A model generated the notes under the pieces. That model saw only the letters and a list, made by a program, of their open reading frames with translations, did not search any database and was not told the origin of the DNA. From the NCBI RefSeq assembly GCF_963676065.1, contig NZ_OY780933.1:930001-994000 (forward strand): 64,000 nucleotides of DNA. The letters are read 5' to 3'. The translations under genes and the position numbers were made by a program. Shown piece by piece: positions 16,995 to 26,833 of this stretch; position 1 is the stretch's first letter; the number at the start of each line of letters is the position of its first letter. Origin of the DNA: Maridesulfovibrio sp. (GTDB taxonomy: Bacteria > Desulfobacterota > Desulfovibrionia > Desulfovibrionales > Desulfovibrionaceae).

Positions 16995-17015
16995 GGTGAC
17001 AGGACACCTGTTACC
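16995..17015. promoter_or_regulatory. Inverted repeat upstream of the chemosensory operon
   Basis: GGTGACAG and CTGTTACC (7 of 8 complementary) are spaced by 5 bp, 65-85 bp before the first MCP gene. This is a candidate operator. The rest of the space 16843-17079 shows no gene. Confidence 0.35.
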
Positions 17016-17088
17016 TGAGTTTTAATCTACCTAATCTGTAATAAATGGTGTCTCCGTCTGCGCTGACGGATGTACCGGGATGGATCCG

Positions 17089-19311
17089 ATGCGTTTTTCC
17101 CTCAGAAAAAAGATAATAGCCATTGCCTGTGGAGCCGCAATCATCCCCATTGTGGCTATGTTCATCATCACCGACGTGCTTGAGGACCGCTTACAGGACT
17201 GCATAAAAAATGAAGTCTATTCCCTTATTGAATCACATGTTTCCCAGCTTACGGCTGATCTTTATGAGGAATGCCGTACTTCGGATCAATTGCTGGTCGC
17301 GGAAACAGACAGGGCGGCTATGGCTTTGGAAGTCCTGCTGGAAGATCAAGGTCGGGTAAAGGTCTTAAAAAGAGTTTCGGATTGGCCGGTCAATAACCGC
17401 AGGGCATCCGGTAAAGAAGAAGTAACAGTTCCTGTGTTGGTCATCGGCGGGCGGGAGCTTACTTATGCCGGCAGCAAGGGCAAACCGTTACCTATGCTGG
17501 TGGAAGCTACACGTATTTCCGGGGCCTTCTGCACTGTTTTCCAAAGATTCAATCCTGAGGGCGATATGCTGGTGGTGGATACCACGGCAGAATCCGGGGA
17601 GGAAAATTGGCAACCGGGAGATATCTTTTATTCTCTAAGCGATAACGGCAAGGTGGAGTCGGTTATCGGCGATGTCCTTTCCGGTCGTACCGTTAAAAAA
17701 TATGCACTCCAGAATGACGGAACCCGCTACACTATTTACGTTCCCTTGCGCGATCAGGACGGATATGTAACCGGAATGATTGCCGTATATATGAATAATG
17801 ACATCATTGATATATTGCGTAAGTCCATGTTCAAAACCACCATCGGCAAGAGCGGATACCTCTGGTCAATCGGCAGCAGAGGAGAAAATAGGGGCCGTTA
17901 TATTGTCTCCAATTTAGCTGAAAATAGCGCTACCTCTGCGGATGCCGTGGGCGAAAATAAAGAATTCGTGGAAGAAATCATCAATCAGGCTGTTGAATCA
18001 GGAGAAGGCACACTCAGCAGCAAAGCCTATGTCTGGAAAACCGGGGCCGACAGTGACGGCCGGAAGAAAATTTCTGTATACACCTACTTCAAACCTTGGG
18101 GCTGGGTTGTCGGGTCCAGTGTTTTTCTTGATGAATATCAGGGTATTTCCGATCGCTTAACCGGCGTGCTCAATTATCTGGTTGAGTGGTTGACTATCAC
18201 CGGAGTGCTCCTGCTGATAATCACTCTTGCTGTTTCCCTTTATGCCAGCGGGCTTATTGCCGATCCGGTCAGCCATATGATGGAGCTGGTTAAGATTATC
18301 GCCTCGGGTGATGTGTACAAGGCAAAGAAAAGTCTGGCCGTTGTTGAGGAGAATTGTCCCAATGCCCGCAAGGCTATCCTGCATGCCGAGACGCCGGAAG
18401 TGCTCGATGAGACCGGACAGCTTTACCTTGCAATCAGGGAAATGGTCGAGGCTCTCTATTCCCTTATTGGGCAGGTGCAGCGTTCGGGAATTCAGGTAAC
18501 CACCTCATCAACCGAAATTGCAGCCTCGGCACGTCAACTTGAGGTGACCTTTAATCAACAGGCCTCCGCTACCACCCAGATAAGCGCCACCAGCGCTGAG
18601 ATTTCCGCAAATTCAGGTGAACTGGCCAGAGCCATGCATCATGTTAATGACTCCGCCTCAACTATGGACTTACTCGCATCTGAAGGTCAGGACGGCCTTA
18701 AGACGATGATCAGGATCATGGATGATCTGAGTAGCGCCACGATCACCATCACCGGCAAGCTGGATGAAATCAACGATCGGGCCAATTCAATTGAAGGCAT
18801 CGTCAACACCATAACCAAAGTGGCGGACCGCACCAACCTGCTTTCACTTAATGCCGCGATTGAAGCGGAGAAGGCCGGTAAGTTCGGTCAGGGTTTTTCT
18901 GTTGTCGCTGCCGAAATTAGACGTCTGGCTGATCAGACTTCCGTAGCCGCTCTCGAGATTGAAGATATGATCGGCAATATGCGCTCTTCCGTTGATTCCG
19001 GTGTGGATGAGATGGAAAAATTCGCTTCGGATGTCCGTTTCGGAGCGGACAAAGCAGGCAAACTGGGTAAAAAACTTGACGGTATCATGATCGGGGTCCG
19101 GGAACTGAATCCCAGAATTGAACAGGTCAACGACGGCATGAGCGCACAGGCTGAAGGGGCCGGACAGATTAGCGAGGCCATGGCGCAGCTTTCCGATACC
19201 GCATCGGATACTTCCGATGCTCTTGCGGAATTCAACCGGGCGACATCGCAGCTGAACGAAGCCGTGCAGGGCTTACGCAGCGAAGTTTCGCGTTTCAAGG
19301 TGAGTGAATAG
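17089..19311 (+). CDS. Methyl-accepting chemotaxis protein, Cache type (WspA position)
   Basis: This receptor of about 740 aa has a TM helix at about residues 8-30, a large periplasmic region of Cache_3-Cache_2 type (with [13 protein letters not shown] and [17 protein letters not shown]), a second TM near 365-390, a HAMP region and a cytoplasmic signalling hairpin. The tip reads [23 protein letters not shown], the sequence style of Wsp-type receptors rather than the ALNAAVEAARAG of flagellar ones. It heads the operon, with the first cheW 2 bp after its stop. An in-frame ATG at 17080 is an alternative start; both have weak SD signals. The ligand is unknown. Confidence 0.9.
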   Translation: MRFSLRKKIIAIACGAAIIPIVAMFIITDVLEDRLQDCIKNEVYSLIESHVSQLTADLYEECRTSDQLLVAETDRAAMALEVLLEDQGRVKVLKRVSDWPVNNRRASGKEEVTVPVLVIGGRELTYAGSKGKPLPMLVEATRISGAFCTVFQRFNPEGDMLVVDTTAESGEENWQPGDIFYSLSDNGKVESVIGDVLSGRTVKKYALQNDGTRYTIYVPLRDQDGYVTGMIAVYMNNDIIDILRKSMFKTTIGKSGYLWSIGSRGENRGRYIVSNLAENSATSADAVGENKEFVEEIINQAVESGEGTLSSKAYVWKTGADSDGRKKISVYTYFKPWGWVVGSSVFLDEYQGISDRLTGVLNYLVEWLTITGVLLLIITLAVSLYASGLIADPVSHMMELVKIIASGDVYKAKKSLAVVEENCPNARKAILHAETPEVLDETGQLYLAIREMVEALYSLIGQVQRSGIQVTTSSTEIAASARQLEVTFNQQASATTQISATSAEISANSGELARAMHHVNDSASTMDLLASEGQDGLKTMIRIMDDLSSATITITGKLDEINDRANSIEGIVNTITKVADRTNLLSLNAAIEAEKAGKFGQGFSVVAAEIRRLADQTSVAALEIEDMIGNMRSSVDSGVDEMEKFASDVRFGADKAGKLGKKLDGIMIGVRELNPRIEQVNDGMSAQAEGAGQISEAMAQLSDTASDTSDALAEFNRATSQLNEAVQGLRSEVSRFKVSE

Positions 19312-19313
19312 TC

Positions 19314-19799
19314 ATGCTGGTACTTACATTCAGGATAGGTAAATATATTTACGGTCTTGAAGCCAAGCTTGTGGCCGAGGTTGTTCCCCCCGCTGTGTGC
19401 AAGGAGCTGCCCCGTTCACCGGATTACGTGAAGGGGCTTTTCAACTATCGCAGCCGGGTTACCCCGCTGGTGGACCTTTCCATGCTGGCCATGGACACGC
19501 CCTGCGCTTCGCGAATGTCTACCCGCATTATCATCATCGATCTGGCCGATCTTGATGACGGAGAGGAACGCAATGAGAAGTTTCTGGGACTGCTGGCTGA
19601 AAATATTACTGCAACTTTGAAAATTGGGGATTCTGATTTTGAGGATTCCGGACTGGAAATACCGGATGCCCCGTGGCTTGGGCGGGTGGCTCGGTTCAAT
19701 GGAAATATGCTGCAACTGGTTAAGCCGCAGAAGCTGCTTACGGATGAGTTGCACCGGGTGCTTTTTCCTAAGGAAGAACTTAGCGGGCTTCAGGAGTAG
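19314..19799 (+). CDS. CheW coupling protein (WspB position)
   Basis: This 161-aa, single-domain CheW protein joins receptors to the CheA kinase. It shows the CheW beta-barrel pattern: LTFRIGKYIYGLEAKLVAEVVPP at the start, LPRSPDYVKGLFNYRSRVTPLVDL in the middle and GNMLQLVKPQKLL near the end. Gaps to both neighbours are 2-3 bp, so it is part of the operon. Confidence 0.92.
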   Translation: MLVLTFRIGKYIYGLEAKLVAEVVPPAVCKELPRSPDYVKGLFNYRSRVTPLVDLSMLAMDTPCASRMSTRIIIIDLADLDDGEERNEKFLGLLAENITATLKIGDSDFEDSGLEIPDAPWLGRVARFNGNMLQLVKPQKLLTDELHRVLFPKEELSGLQE

Positions 19800-19802
19800 G
19801 TA

Positions 19803-21056
19803 ATGGACCTTGAGCCGTTCTATAAAATTCTCAACCGGGCTATGGGGCTTGCCCCTGACTCACTTGCCCGTTCCGGAGTTAAATTCGCTCTGAAATCACG
19901 TATGCGTGAGACCGGGTGCGATGAGCGGGAATATCTGGCCCAGCTGCGGTCCAATGATCGGGAGCTGTCCGAGTTTATTGAGGAAGTGGTGGTCCCTGAA
20001 ACATGGTTTTTCCGGGATAGAAAGCCTTTTGATCTGCTTTTTGAAACCGCAATGGAGAAGAAAAACGAAGAATTCAGGGTACTCAGTGCCCCCTGCTCAA
20101 CCGGGGAAGAATCCTACTCCATAGCCATGACGCTTATGGGAGCCGGGCTGAAGGATTTCCGTGTGGACGGAGTGGATATCAGTAAGCGGGCTTTGCACAA
20201 AGCGAAGGCTGGAATTTATTCGGATAATTCTTTCCGCTCGGAAGTTCCCTTATATGCCAAACGTTGGTTCAGTAAATGTTCGCAGGGACATAAGCTGGCG
20301 GAGGATATCAGGAATGCGGTCAGTTTTCATTCCGGGAATATTATTGAAGGTGGTTTTCCCCAAGGCCGATATGATGCGATATTTTGCCGTAACTTAATGA
20401 TTTATCTGGATGAAGGATCGCGAAAAAATCTGGCTGAATTGTTAAGTTCCAAATTGCGTGATGACGGGCTGCTCTTTGTGGGACACTCTGAGATTCTGCC
20501 TGTTCTTAATGATTGGTTCACTCCGGTCAGGAAGCAGGGAACATTCGCATTGCGTAAAGGCCGGTTGAAGGTGGCCAAGCTGCTCCGGCCGGAAGGGGCT
20601 GGCGGGTATACCGGCGGTCTAAAGTTCAAAAAAATTCCGTACCTACCGTCTATGCCTATTGCGCCGGTTAAGCCTGTTGCGTCGCTTCGTCAAAAGGAAG
20701 CTGCCGGAATAGATCAGCAGGCCCATCAGAAACCGGTTCAGGATGAGATTTCAATAGATGAAATCAAGTTGCTGGCGGATAGGGGAGACGTTTCCAAGGC
20801 TCTGAATATGTGTGAAAAGTTGTTGCAGCGTGGTCCGGACCCGGAACTGTTTCATCTTTGCGCCCTGCTTCATGAATCTGAAGGAAATATTGCAATTGCT
20901 GAGGAGTTTTACGGCAAGGTACTTTATCTGGAACCGGACCATGTGGAAGCGCTGGTCCATTACGCCCTGCTGCTTGAAAACAGAGGGGATTCGCGCAAGG
21001 CTGAAATTATGCGTAACAGAACCCTCCGCGCTGAAAAAAGAAATGAGGCCGGATAA
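19803..21056 (+). CDS. CheR receptor methyltransferase with TPR tail (WspC-like)
   Basis: The enzyme methylates glutamates of the operon's receptors. Residues 1-260 hold the CheR N-terminal and SAM-binding domains, with EEVVVPETWFFRDRKPF, SAPCSTGEESYSIAM and IFCRNLMIYLDE. After a proline-rich linker (about 275-320) there are TPR-like helices to residue 417, the same architecture as Pseudomonas WspC. The stop overlaps the next start by one base (TAATG). Confidence 0.93.
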   Translation: MDLEPFYKILNRAMGLAPDSLARSGVKFALKSRMRETGCDEREYLAQLRSNDRELSEFIEEVVVPETWFFRDRKPFDLLFETAMEKKNEEFRVLSAPCSTGEESYSIAMTLMGAGLKDFRVDGVDISKRALHKAKAGIYSDNSFRSEVPLYAKRWFSKCSQGHKLAEDIRNAVSFHSGNIIEGGFPQGRYDAIFCRNLMIYLDEGSRKNLAELLSSKLRDDGLLFVGHSEILPVLNDWFTPVRKQGTFALRKGRLKVAKLLRPEGAGGYTGGLKFKKIPYLPSMPIAPVKPVASLRQKEAAGIDQQAHQKPVQDEISIDEIKLLADRGDVSKALNMCEKLLQRGPDPELFHLCALLHESEGNIAIAEEFYGKVLYLEPDHVEALVHYALLLENRGDSRKAEIMRNRTLRAEKRNEAG

Positions 21057-21712
21057 TGTTTGAATCCTGCTGGAATACCATCGGTTACGCCGGGAACAGG
21101 TCCTGTCCTGAACTTGAGCGTTGGAGCCACTGCTATCATTGCCCGAATTTTACCAGTGTCGGATTGTCTCTGTTGGACCGGGAGCCGCCTGATGGGTATC
21201 TTCAGGAAAATACCGAGGCTGTAGCTATTGCCAAGGAAGAGGAACAGTCCGAAACTGCCGGTGCAGTTGTGTTCAGGATTTCTCGGGAATGGCTGGCACT
21301 GTCATCAAGTGTTTTTGTATCGGTACTGGAAAAAAGGACTGTGCGCCCGGTGCCGCATCGCAACAGCAGGAGATTCCGTGGACTGACCAGTCTGCAGGGA
21401 CAGATCATTCCGGTCGTTTCCGTGCGTGATCTGCTTGGCCTTGAGGATGAATATCTTACTGAAGAGGAAAAGGGGTTTCGGGTTTATAGCAGGCTTATCT
21501 GTGTGGACCGGGGATTCGGGCGCTGGATTTTTGCGGCGGATGAAGTGCTTGGCGTTCATTACTATTTCCCGGATGCGCTTATGGATGCCCCGGCAACGGT
21601 AGCCAAGGCCCCTGCGGCATATACCCGAGGCCTGTTTGAAGTGAATGGAAAACGAATTTCATTGCTGGAAGACGAGCTTCTCTTCGAAGCTTTTAACCGT
21701 ATCATCAAGTAA
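21056..21712 (+). CDS. CheW-domain protein with N-terminal cysteine motif (WspD-like)
   Basis: This 218-aa protein has a CheW domain at about residues 65-210, preceded by a short cysteine motif: C5, C17, C26 and C29 in the pattern CW-IG-G--SCPEL and HC-HCP. The same N-terminal style occurs in WspD proteins as I recall them. The four cysteines could hold a metal. As the second CheW of the operon it probably couples a receptor to the kinase in the same array. A 41-bp gap, the longest but one in the operon, follows. Confidence 0.88.
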   Translation: MFESCWNTIGYAGNRSCPELERWSHCYHCPNFTSVGLSLLDREPPDGYLQENTEAVAIAKEEEQSETAGAVVFRISREWLALSSSVFVSVLEKRTVRPVPHRNSRRFRGLTSLQGQIIPVVSVRDLLGLEDEYLTEEEKGFRVYSRLICVDRGFGRWIFAADEVLGVHYYFPDALMDAPATVAKAPAAYTRGLFEVNGKRISLLEDELLFEAFNRIIK

Positions 21713-21753
21713 GGCGGAAATTATGAGCAACAGCAGTACAGGGAGAAAATAAA

Positions 21754-24585
21754 GTGACGCGAGATATGGCTGATCTTTCCATGCTGGAACTTTTCCGCAT
21801 GGAGGCGGGTAAACATACTCGGGTGCTTGAAGAAGGCTTGCCCGGAATGGCTGCCGACGTCTCCCCGGAAAAGATGCGGCCTCTTATGCATGCTGCTCAG
21901 TCCCTTAAAGGCTCGGGGAAGATCGTGGGGCTCGCTGAGGCTGTGGATATTTCACAGGCCATTGAAACTCTTTTGGATAAATGTTCCGGTTCAGGCAATC
22001 CTCCGGCGCAGGCAGCTATTGATTCCCTGTTGGAAGCAGCGCGCTTTCTGCACTCTCTTGCGGAAGTGGAAGCCGAGGAGATGGATGGCTGGCTGGAAAA
22101 ACGGGAAGACGAATTTAAAGACCTGCTGGGGCGGATTAAATCTTTTGAATCAGTTGAAGACAGCGAGCAGGCCCCTCCCGAATTTGAGCCCGAGCTTCGG
22201 GAGCAGGAAGTTCATGGTCCTCAAACCCTGCCGGAGGAAGATATTCCGGCGCATGATCCTGCTCCGTCCGCCGAGGGCATCCCTCTTGCCGATCTTTCCA
22301 TGCTCGACCTGTTCCGCATGGAGGCCGAGAGCCATTCACAGTCTTTGAACGCCGGATTGCTGGAGCTGGAAAAGGATCAGTCCCCGGATAAAGTGGAACC
22401 GCTCATGCGCGCGGCTCATTCCTTGAAAGGAGCGGCCCGTATTGTTGGACTGAATGATGCCGTGGCCCTTGCGCACGCCATGGAGGATCTGCTGGTGGAC
22501 TGCCAGAACGGCAGGACCGTGCTGGATAGCGGCCAGATTGATTTGCTCCTCGCGGCCACCGATATATACCGCGATCTTTCCCGTCTCGATACTGACGCGA
22601 TTCAGGGTGCTTTGAGCGAACGCAAGCCGTTTATGGATCAGATGGAAAAGGCATTGCGTGGTGATGAGAATGCAGCGCAGCTGGTTTGTGCCGAGGTCTG
22701 CCCGACAGGCTCTCCTCTTTCGGTTCGGGAACCTGTCGCTGAGACGCCAATAGAGCCGGTCCCGGAAGTTGTAGAAGAACCTTCCCAGCAGCCCATGGAA
22801 GCAAACCTTGTTAAATCTGAATTTGCTCCCGCGCAGGGAATCCGGGCACCGAAAGATTCTGTGGTTCGTGTTTCCGCCGGGAACCTGAACAGGCTTATGG
22901 CCCTTGCCGGGGAAAGTCTCGTGGAGTCCGGCAGACTGGGCGAGTTTGCTTCTTCTCTGCTGCGGCTTAAGGCCGGGCACAGGGATCTGATGAAGCTGTT
23001 GGAAGAATCCTGTGAGCGGGTCCGGCACGGGGAAGCGGCCGAAGATGTTGTTAATGCCTTGAAGGATGCTGTAAATGATTGTCAGGTCCGTCTGGTCAGG
23101 CATATCAACGAATTTGATCTTTATCGTAGACGCAACGATAATGTTTCGGGCAGGCTGTATCATGAGGTTATAGCCAGCCGTATGCGTCCTTTTTCCGATG
23201 GTGGACGCGGATTTCCCCGCTTGGTCCGGGATCTTGCCCGCACGTTGGGTAAAGAAGTTGATTTCGTGGTTGAAGGTGAAGCCACTTCCGTGGACCGCGA
23301 TATTCTCGATAAACTGGAAGCCCCCCTCAATCATCTAATTAGAAATTCCGTGGACCACGGCATTGAGCTGCCGGATGAGCGTATTGCCGCCGGTAAGCCT
23401 GCAACCGGGACCCTTAAAGTCATTGCCGGACATCGGGCGGGAATGCTTTTTATTGAAGTGCGTGACGATGGACAGGGGCTTGATCCGGAAAGAATCAGGA
23501 GCAAGGTTGTGGAGCGCAAGCTTGCCCCGGCACGTATGGCTTCGGAAATGAGCCGTGCGGAACTGATGGAATTTCTTTTTCTGCCCGGTTTTTCCACTGC
23601 CGGAAAGGTCACGGAAATATCCGGGCGCGGCGTCGGTCTGGATGTGGTTCACGCCATGGTTCAGGAGGTTGGCGGTACTGTTCGCGCTGAATCAGAACCC
23701 GGACATGGCATGTCGTTTTCCATGCAGCTGCCGCTTACCCTTTCGGTTATACGCACCCTGCTGGTCAAGATAGCAGATCAGCCTTACGCAATTCCTTTAA
23801 GCCGCATCAGCCGGATTGCGTCTATCCTGCCGGAAGAGCTTAGGCTGGCCGAGGACCGTCAGTATATCTCGCTGAACGGGGCAAATGTGGGGCTTGTTCC
23901 CGCAGCCCAGATTCTGGGGATCGCCCCCGGTAATTCAGAAGATGAAGTTCTCAAGGTCGTGGTTATCAGTGACCGTATGAACAGGTACGGTCTGGTTGTG
24001 GATGATTTTCTGGGCGAACAGGATCTGGTGGTTCGTCCGCTGGATCACCGGCTGGGTAAGGTCCCGGATGTGAATTCCGTTGCTATGATGCCCGACGGTT
24101 CACCTGTGCTTATCCTTGATGCTGAAGATCTGGTGCGTTCCATCGATAAACTCCTTTCCGGCGGCAGGCTGGGCAAGGTCGGTGTGGAATCCTCAGAGAG
24201 CGGTCCGGCGCAGAAGATTCTGGTGGTTGACGATTCCCTTACTGTGCGTGAGGTGGAGCGCAAGCTGCTGGCCAACTACGGTTATGATGTCGACACGGCT
24301 GTGGACGGTCAGGACGGGCTAAACGCGCTTATTTCCGGTGAGTATGATCTTGTGGTTACGGATGTTGATATGCCGCGTATGAACGGTCTGGAACTGACCC
24401 GTAAGATTAAGGAGAATCCGGATCTCAAATCCATTCCGGTGATGATGGTTTCCTACAAGGATCGCAAGGAAGACAAATTCCGGGGTCTAGAAGCGGGAGC
24501 GGATTACTACCTGACTAAAAGCAGTTTTCACGATGAGACTTTGCTTTTGGCCGTTGAAGATCTGATTGGCGGGGCCGTAAAATGA
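21754..24585 (+). CDS. Hybrid CheA kinase, Hpt-Hpt-kinase-CheW-REC (WspE-like)
   Basis: This 943-aa histidine kinase has two Hpt domains. In the second (about 175-290) H222 lies in RAAHSLKGAARIVGL and is the phospho-site. In the first (about 5-110) the matching residue is Q49 (HAAQSLKG), so it cannot be phosphorylated there. The kinase core has NHLIRNSVDHGIE, DDGQGLD and SGRGVGLDVV. A CheW-like domain follows at about 655-790, then a complete receiver (VVDDSLTVRE, TDVDMPRMNG, YYLTKSS). The start is a GTG with GGGAGA 7 nt before it. It overlaps cheB by 4 bp. Confidence 0.94.
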   Translation: MTRDMADLSMLELFRMEAGKHTRVLEEGLPGMAADVSPEKMRPLMHAAQSLKGSGKIVGLAEAVDISQAIETLLDKCSGSGNPPAQAAIDSLLEAARFLHSLAEVEAEEMDGWLEKREDEFKDLLGRIKSFESVEDSEQAPPEFEPELREQEVHGPQTLPEEDIPAHDPAPSAEGIPLADLSMLDLFRMEAESHSQSLNAGLLELEKDQSPDKVEPLMRAAHSLKGAARIVGLNDAVALAHAMEDLLVDCQNGRTVLDSGQIDLLLAATDIYRDLSRLDTDAIQGALSERKPFMDQMEKALRGDENAAQLVCAEVCPTGSPLSVREPVAETPIEPVPEVVEEPSQQPMEANLVKSEFAPAQGIRAPKDSVVRVSAGNLNRLMALAGESLVESGRLGEFASSLLRLKAGHRDLMKLLEESCERVRHGEAAEDVVNALKDAVNDCQVRLVRHINEFDLYRRRNDNVSGRLYHEVIASRMRPFSDGGRGFPRLVRDLARTLGKEVDFVVEGEATSVDRDILDKLEAPLNHLIRNSVDHGIELPDERIAAGKPATGTLKVIAGHRAGMLFIEVRDDGQGLDPERIRSKVVERKLAPARMASEMSRAELMEFLFLPGFSTAGKVTEISGRGVGLDVVHAMVQEVGGTVRAESEPGHGMSFSMQLPLTLSVIRTLLVKIADQPYAIPLSRISRIASILPEELRLAEDRQYISLNGANVGLVPAAQILGIAPGNSEDEVLKVVVISDRMNRYGLVVDDFLGEQDLVVRPLDHRLGKVPDVNSVAMMPDGSPVLILDAEDLVRSIDKLLSGGRLGKVGVESSESGPAQKILVVDDSLTVREVERKLLANYGYDVDTAVDGQDGLNALISGEYDLVVTDVDMPRMNGLELTRKIKENPDLKSIPVMMVSYKDRKEDKFRGLEAGADYYLTKSSFHDETLLLAVEDLIGGAVK

Positions 24586-25604
24586 GAATAGGAATTGTGA
24601 ATGATAAGGCTCCATTGGTCGATATTCTGAAAAAAGTACTGCTTTCAGATGGGCATGAGGTTGTCTGGATTGCCCACAACGGCGAAAGGGCCGTTGAAAA
24701 ATGCTCCAATGATGTGCCTGATCTTGTCCTGATGGACCTGATTATGCCAGTACTTGACGGGGTCTCGGCAACTCGGGAAATAATGAAGAAAAGCCCATGT
24801 CCGATACTTATCGTCACATCCAGTGTTGAAAGCAACTCGTCCAAAGTGTTTGAAGCCATGGGGGCCGGAGCCCTTGACGTGGTCGCTACGCCTAAGAACG
24901 GTCCCGATGGTGAAATAACGGGCGGACAGGCGTTGCTTGCTAAAATTGTAGTAATCGGAAAGCTGCATGGAAACGGCAGGGTCCGTGAGCACGCGAAGCC
25001 CTTGGCAAAAGAAAGGGTAATCCCTCCGCTGCTGGCTATAGGAAGTTCCACGGGCGGTCCTTCAGCTCTTGCCGAACTGCTCGGAGGATTGCCGGCAGAT
25101 TTCCCGGCGGCCATAGTCATAGCCCAGCATGTGGACGGTCATTTTTCGGAAAATTTAGCCCTATGGCTGGACAGTCAGACAGAAATAAAAGTCGCCCTGG
25201 CCCGCAGTGGGAGATCTGTGCAGGCCGGACATGCTCTTATTGCTCCGGGGGATCAGCATATGCTCATAAAGCCGGGAGGCATAGTGGAGCTGACCGACGG
25301 ACCCGGTAAAAATATTTATGTACCTTCTGTAGATGTTCTTTTTGACAGCATCCGTCTTGGCGGATTTTCAAAACATTCAGTAGCCGTATTGCTGACTGGA
25401 ATGGGAGCCGACGGAGCACGGGGCATGCTTGATCTCAGGAATATAGGTTGGATGACCATTGCGCAGGATAAGGAATCGAGCGTAGTCTGGGGAATGCCCG
25501 GTTCAGCGGTAAAGATGGGGGCTGCCCGTGAAGTCTGCTCTATTGGAGATATGGCCGGATTGCTTGTAAGGCATTTTAAAAAACTTTTTCAGGAGTTAAA
25601 ATGA
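24582..25604 (+). CDS. CheB receptor methylesterase (WspF-like)
   Basis: This 340-aa protein has an N-terminal receiver (phospho-acceptor in LVLMDLIMPVLDG) and a C-terminal methylesterase with the catalytic triad motifs SSTGGP (Ser), IAQHVDGHF (His) and TGMGADGARGM (Asp). The late motif SVVWGMPGSAVKMGA is also typical. It removes methyl groups from receptor glutamates and so counters the CheR of the operon. It overlaps both neighbours by 4 bp. Confidence 0.94.
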   Translation: MRIGIVNDKAPLVDILKKVLLSDGHEVVWIAHNGERAVEKCSNDVPDLVLMDLIMPVLDGVSATREIMKKSPCPILIVTSSVESNSSKVFEAMGAGALDVVATPKNGPDGEITGGQALLAKIVVIGKLHGNGRVREHAKPLAKERVIPPLLAIGSSTGGPSALAELLGGLPADFPAAIVIAQHVDGHFSENLALWLDSQTEIKVALARSGRSVQAGHALIAPGDQHMLIKPGGIVELTDGPGKNIYVPSVDVLFDSIRLGGFSKHSVAVLLTGMGADGARGMLDLRNIGWMTIAQDKESSVVWGMPGSAVKMGAAREVCSIGDMAGLLVRHFKKLFQELK

Positions 25605-26791
25605 TGACCGAAGGCAAAGAGCAACTGCTCACTGAGCATAAAATCAATGTTCTGCTGATAGATGATCAGCCTATGGTTGGTGAAGCTGTGCGACGCATGC
25701 TGGAAGGTGAAGACGACATTGATTTTCATTTTGTGAGTGATCCGACTAATGCCATACCCACAGCTGAGAAGTTGCAGCCTACGGTAATACTGCAAGACCT
25801 TGTCATGCCCGATATTGACGGAATGACAATGGTCAAGTTCATGCGGGTTAACTCCCGGCTCAAAGATATTCCCCTGATTGTGCTCTCTACCAAAGAAGAA
25901 GCCACCACTAAAGCGGAAGCCTTTGCCAACGGTGCCAATGATTATCTGGTTAAACTCCCCGATCGCATCGAATTGCTGGCGCGTATTCGGTATCACTCCA
26001 AGGGTTATATTAACCTCCTGCAAAGGAATGAGGCCTACAAACAGCTGCTGGAGAGCAGGGATGAAATGCGCAAGGAACTGGCCGTGGCCGCCGATTACGT
26101 TACCTCCCTGCTGCCGGAACCGGTTAAAGAAGGGGACATTCAGGCCGACTGGAGGTTTATTCCTTCTGCCTCACTCGGCGGGGATTCTTTCGGCTATCAC
26201 TGGCTGGATGATGATCATTTCGCCATGTATCTGCTTGATGTCTGTGATCATGGAGTAGGCTCCGCGCTGCTTTCGGTTTCAGCCATGAATGTGCTTCGTT
26301 CACAGACCCTGCGGGATACTGATTTTCTTAAGCCGGATGAGGTGCTGACTGCTTTGAACGATTCGTTCCAGATGGATCAGCAGAACAATCTTTATTTTAC
26401 GATGTGGTACGGTGTTTATCGTAAATCAGATCGGACACTGACTTATTCCAGTGGCGGCCATCCCCCGGCACTGCTTATTTCCGGGGATGAGGTGCAGCAG
26501 TTGCGCACTCCGGGAATGATCGTGGGAGGCATGCCGGACATGACCTACACAAGAGATTCGGTAGTAGTTAAGCCGGGAGCCCGTTTTTTTCTCTACAGCG
26601 ACGGGGTGTACGAGCTTAAAAAGGTGTCTGACGGCAAGATGTGGGAATTTGAGGATTTTTCCGAGTTTATGAAAGAAACCGGCAAAAAGCTTGGTGAACC
26701 CATTGAAGAGCTTATAGCCTACACCCGCAAGTTGCAGGGTTCCGAGCTTTACGAAGATGATTTTTCCATGGTTGAATTTGTCTTTGCCTAA
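25601..26791 (+). CDS. Response regulator with SpoIIE/PP2C phosphatase output (WspR position)
   Basis: This 396-aa protein has an N-terminal receiver (about 15-135) with D66 as phospho-acceptor, and the runs PTVILQDLVMPDIDG, VLSTKEEATTKAEAFANGANDYLVKLPD and ARIRYHS, which closely match the WspR receiver as I remember it. A helical linker (LLQRNEAY..) leads to a PP2C domain (about 165-395) with intact metal aspartates in GGDSFG, LLDVCDHGVG, LYSDGVYE and EDDFSMVEF. Phospho-serine/threonine phosphatase activity gated by the chemosensory kinase is expected. The substrate, perhaps a STAS-domain antagonist, is not in the window. Confidence 0.92.
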   Translation: MMTEGKEQLLTEHKINVLLIDDQPMVGEAVRRMLEGEDDIDFHFVSDPTNAIPTAEKLQPTVILQDLVMPDIDGMTMVKFMRVNSRLKDIPLIVLSTKEEATTKAEAFANGANDYLVKLPDRIELLARIRYHSKGYINLLQRNEAYKQLLESRDEMRKELAVAADYVTSLLPEPVKEGDIQADWRFIPSASLGGDSFGYHWLDDDHFAMYLLDVCDHGVGSALLSVSAMNVLRSQTLRDTDFLKPDEVLTALNDSFQMDQQNNLYFTMWYGVYRKSDRTLTYSSGGHPPALLISGDEVQQLRTPGMIVGGMPDMTYTRDSVVVKPGARFFLYSDGVYELKKVSDGKMWEFEDFSEFMKETGKKLGEPIEELIAYTRKLQGSELYEDDFSMVEFVFA

Positions 26792-26833
26792 AGGACAGAC
26801 CCTGCGTTTAAGCGGGAATAAAGAGGACTGAGA

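Noticed and set aside
22336-23334. Minus-strand open frame of 332 codons
   Set aside because: It is antisense to the CheA gene, whose domains are continuous through this region.
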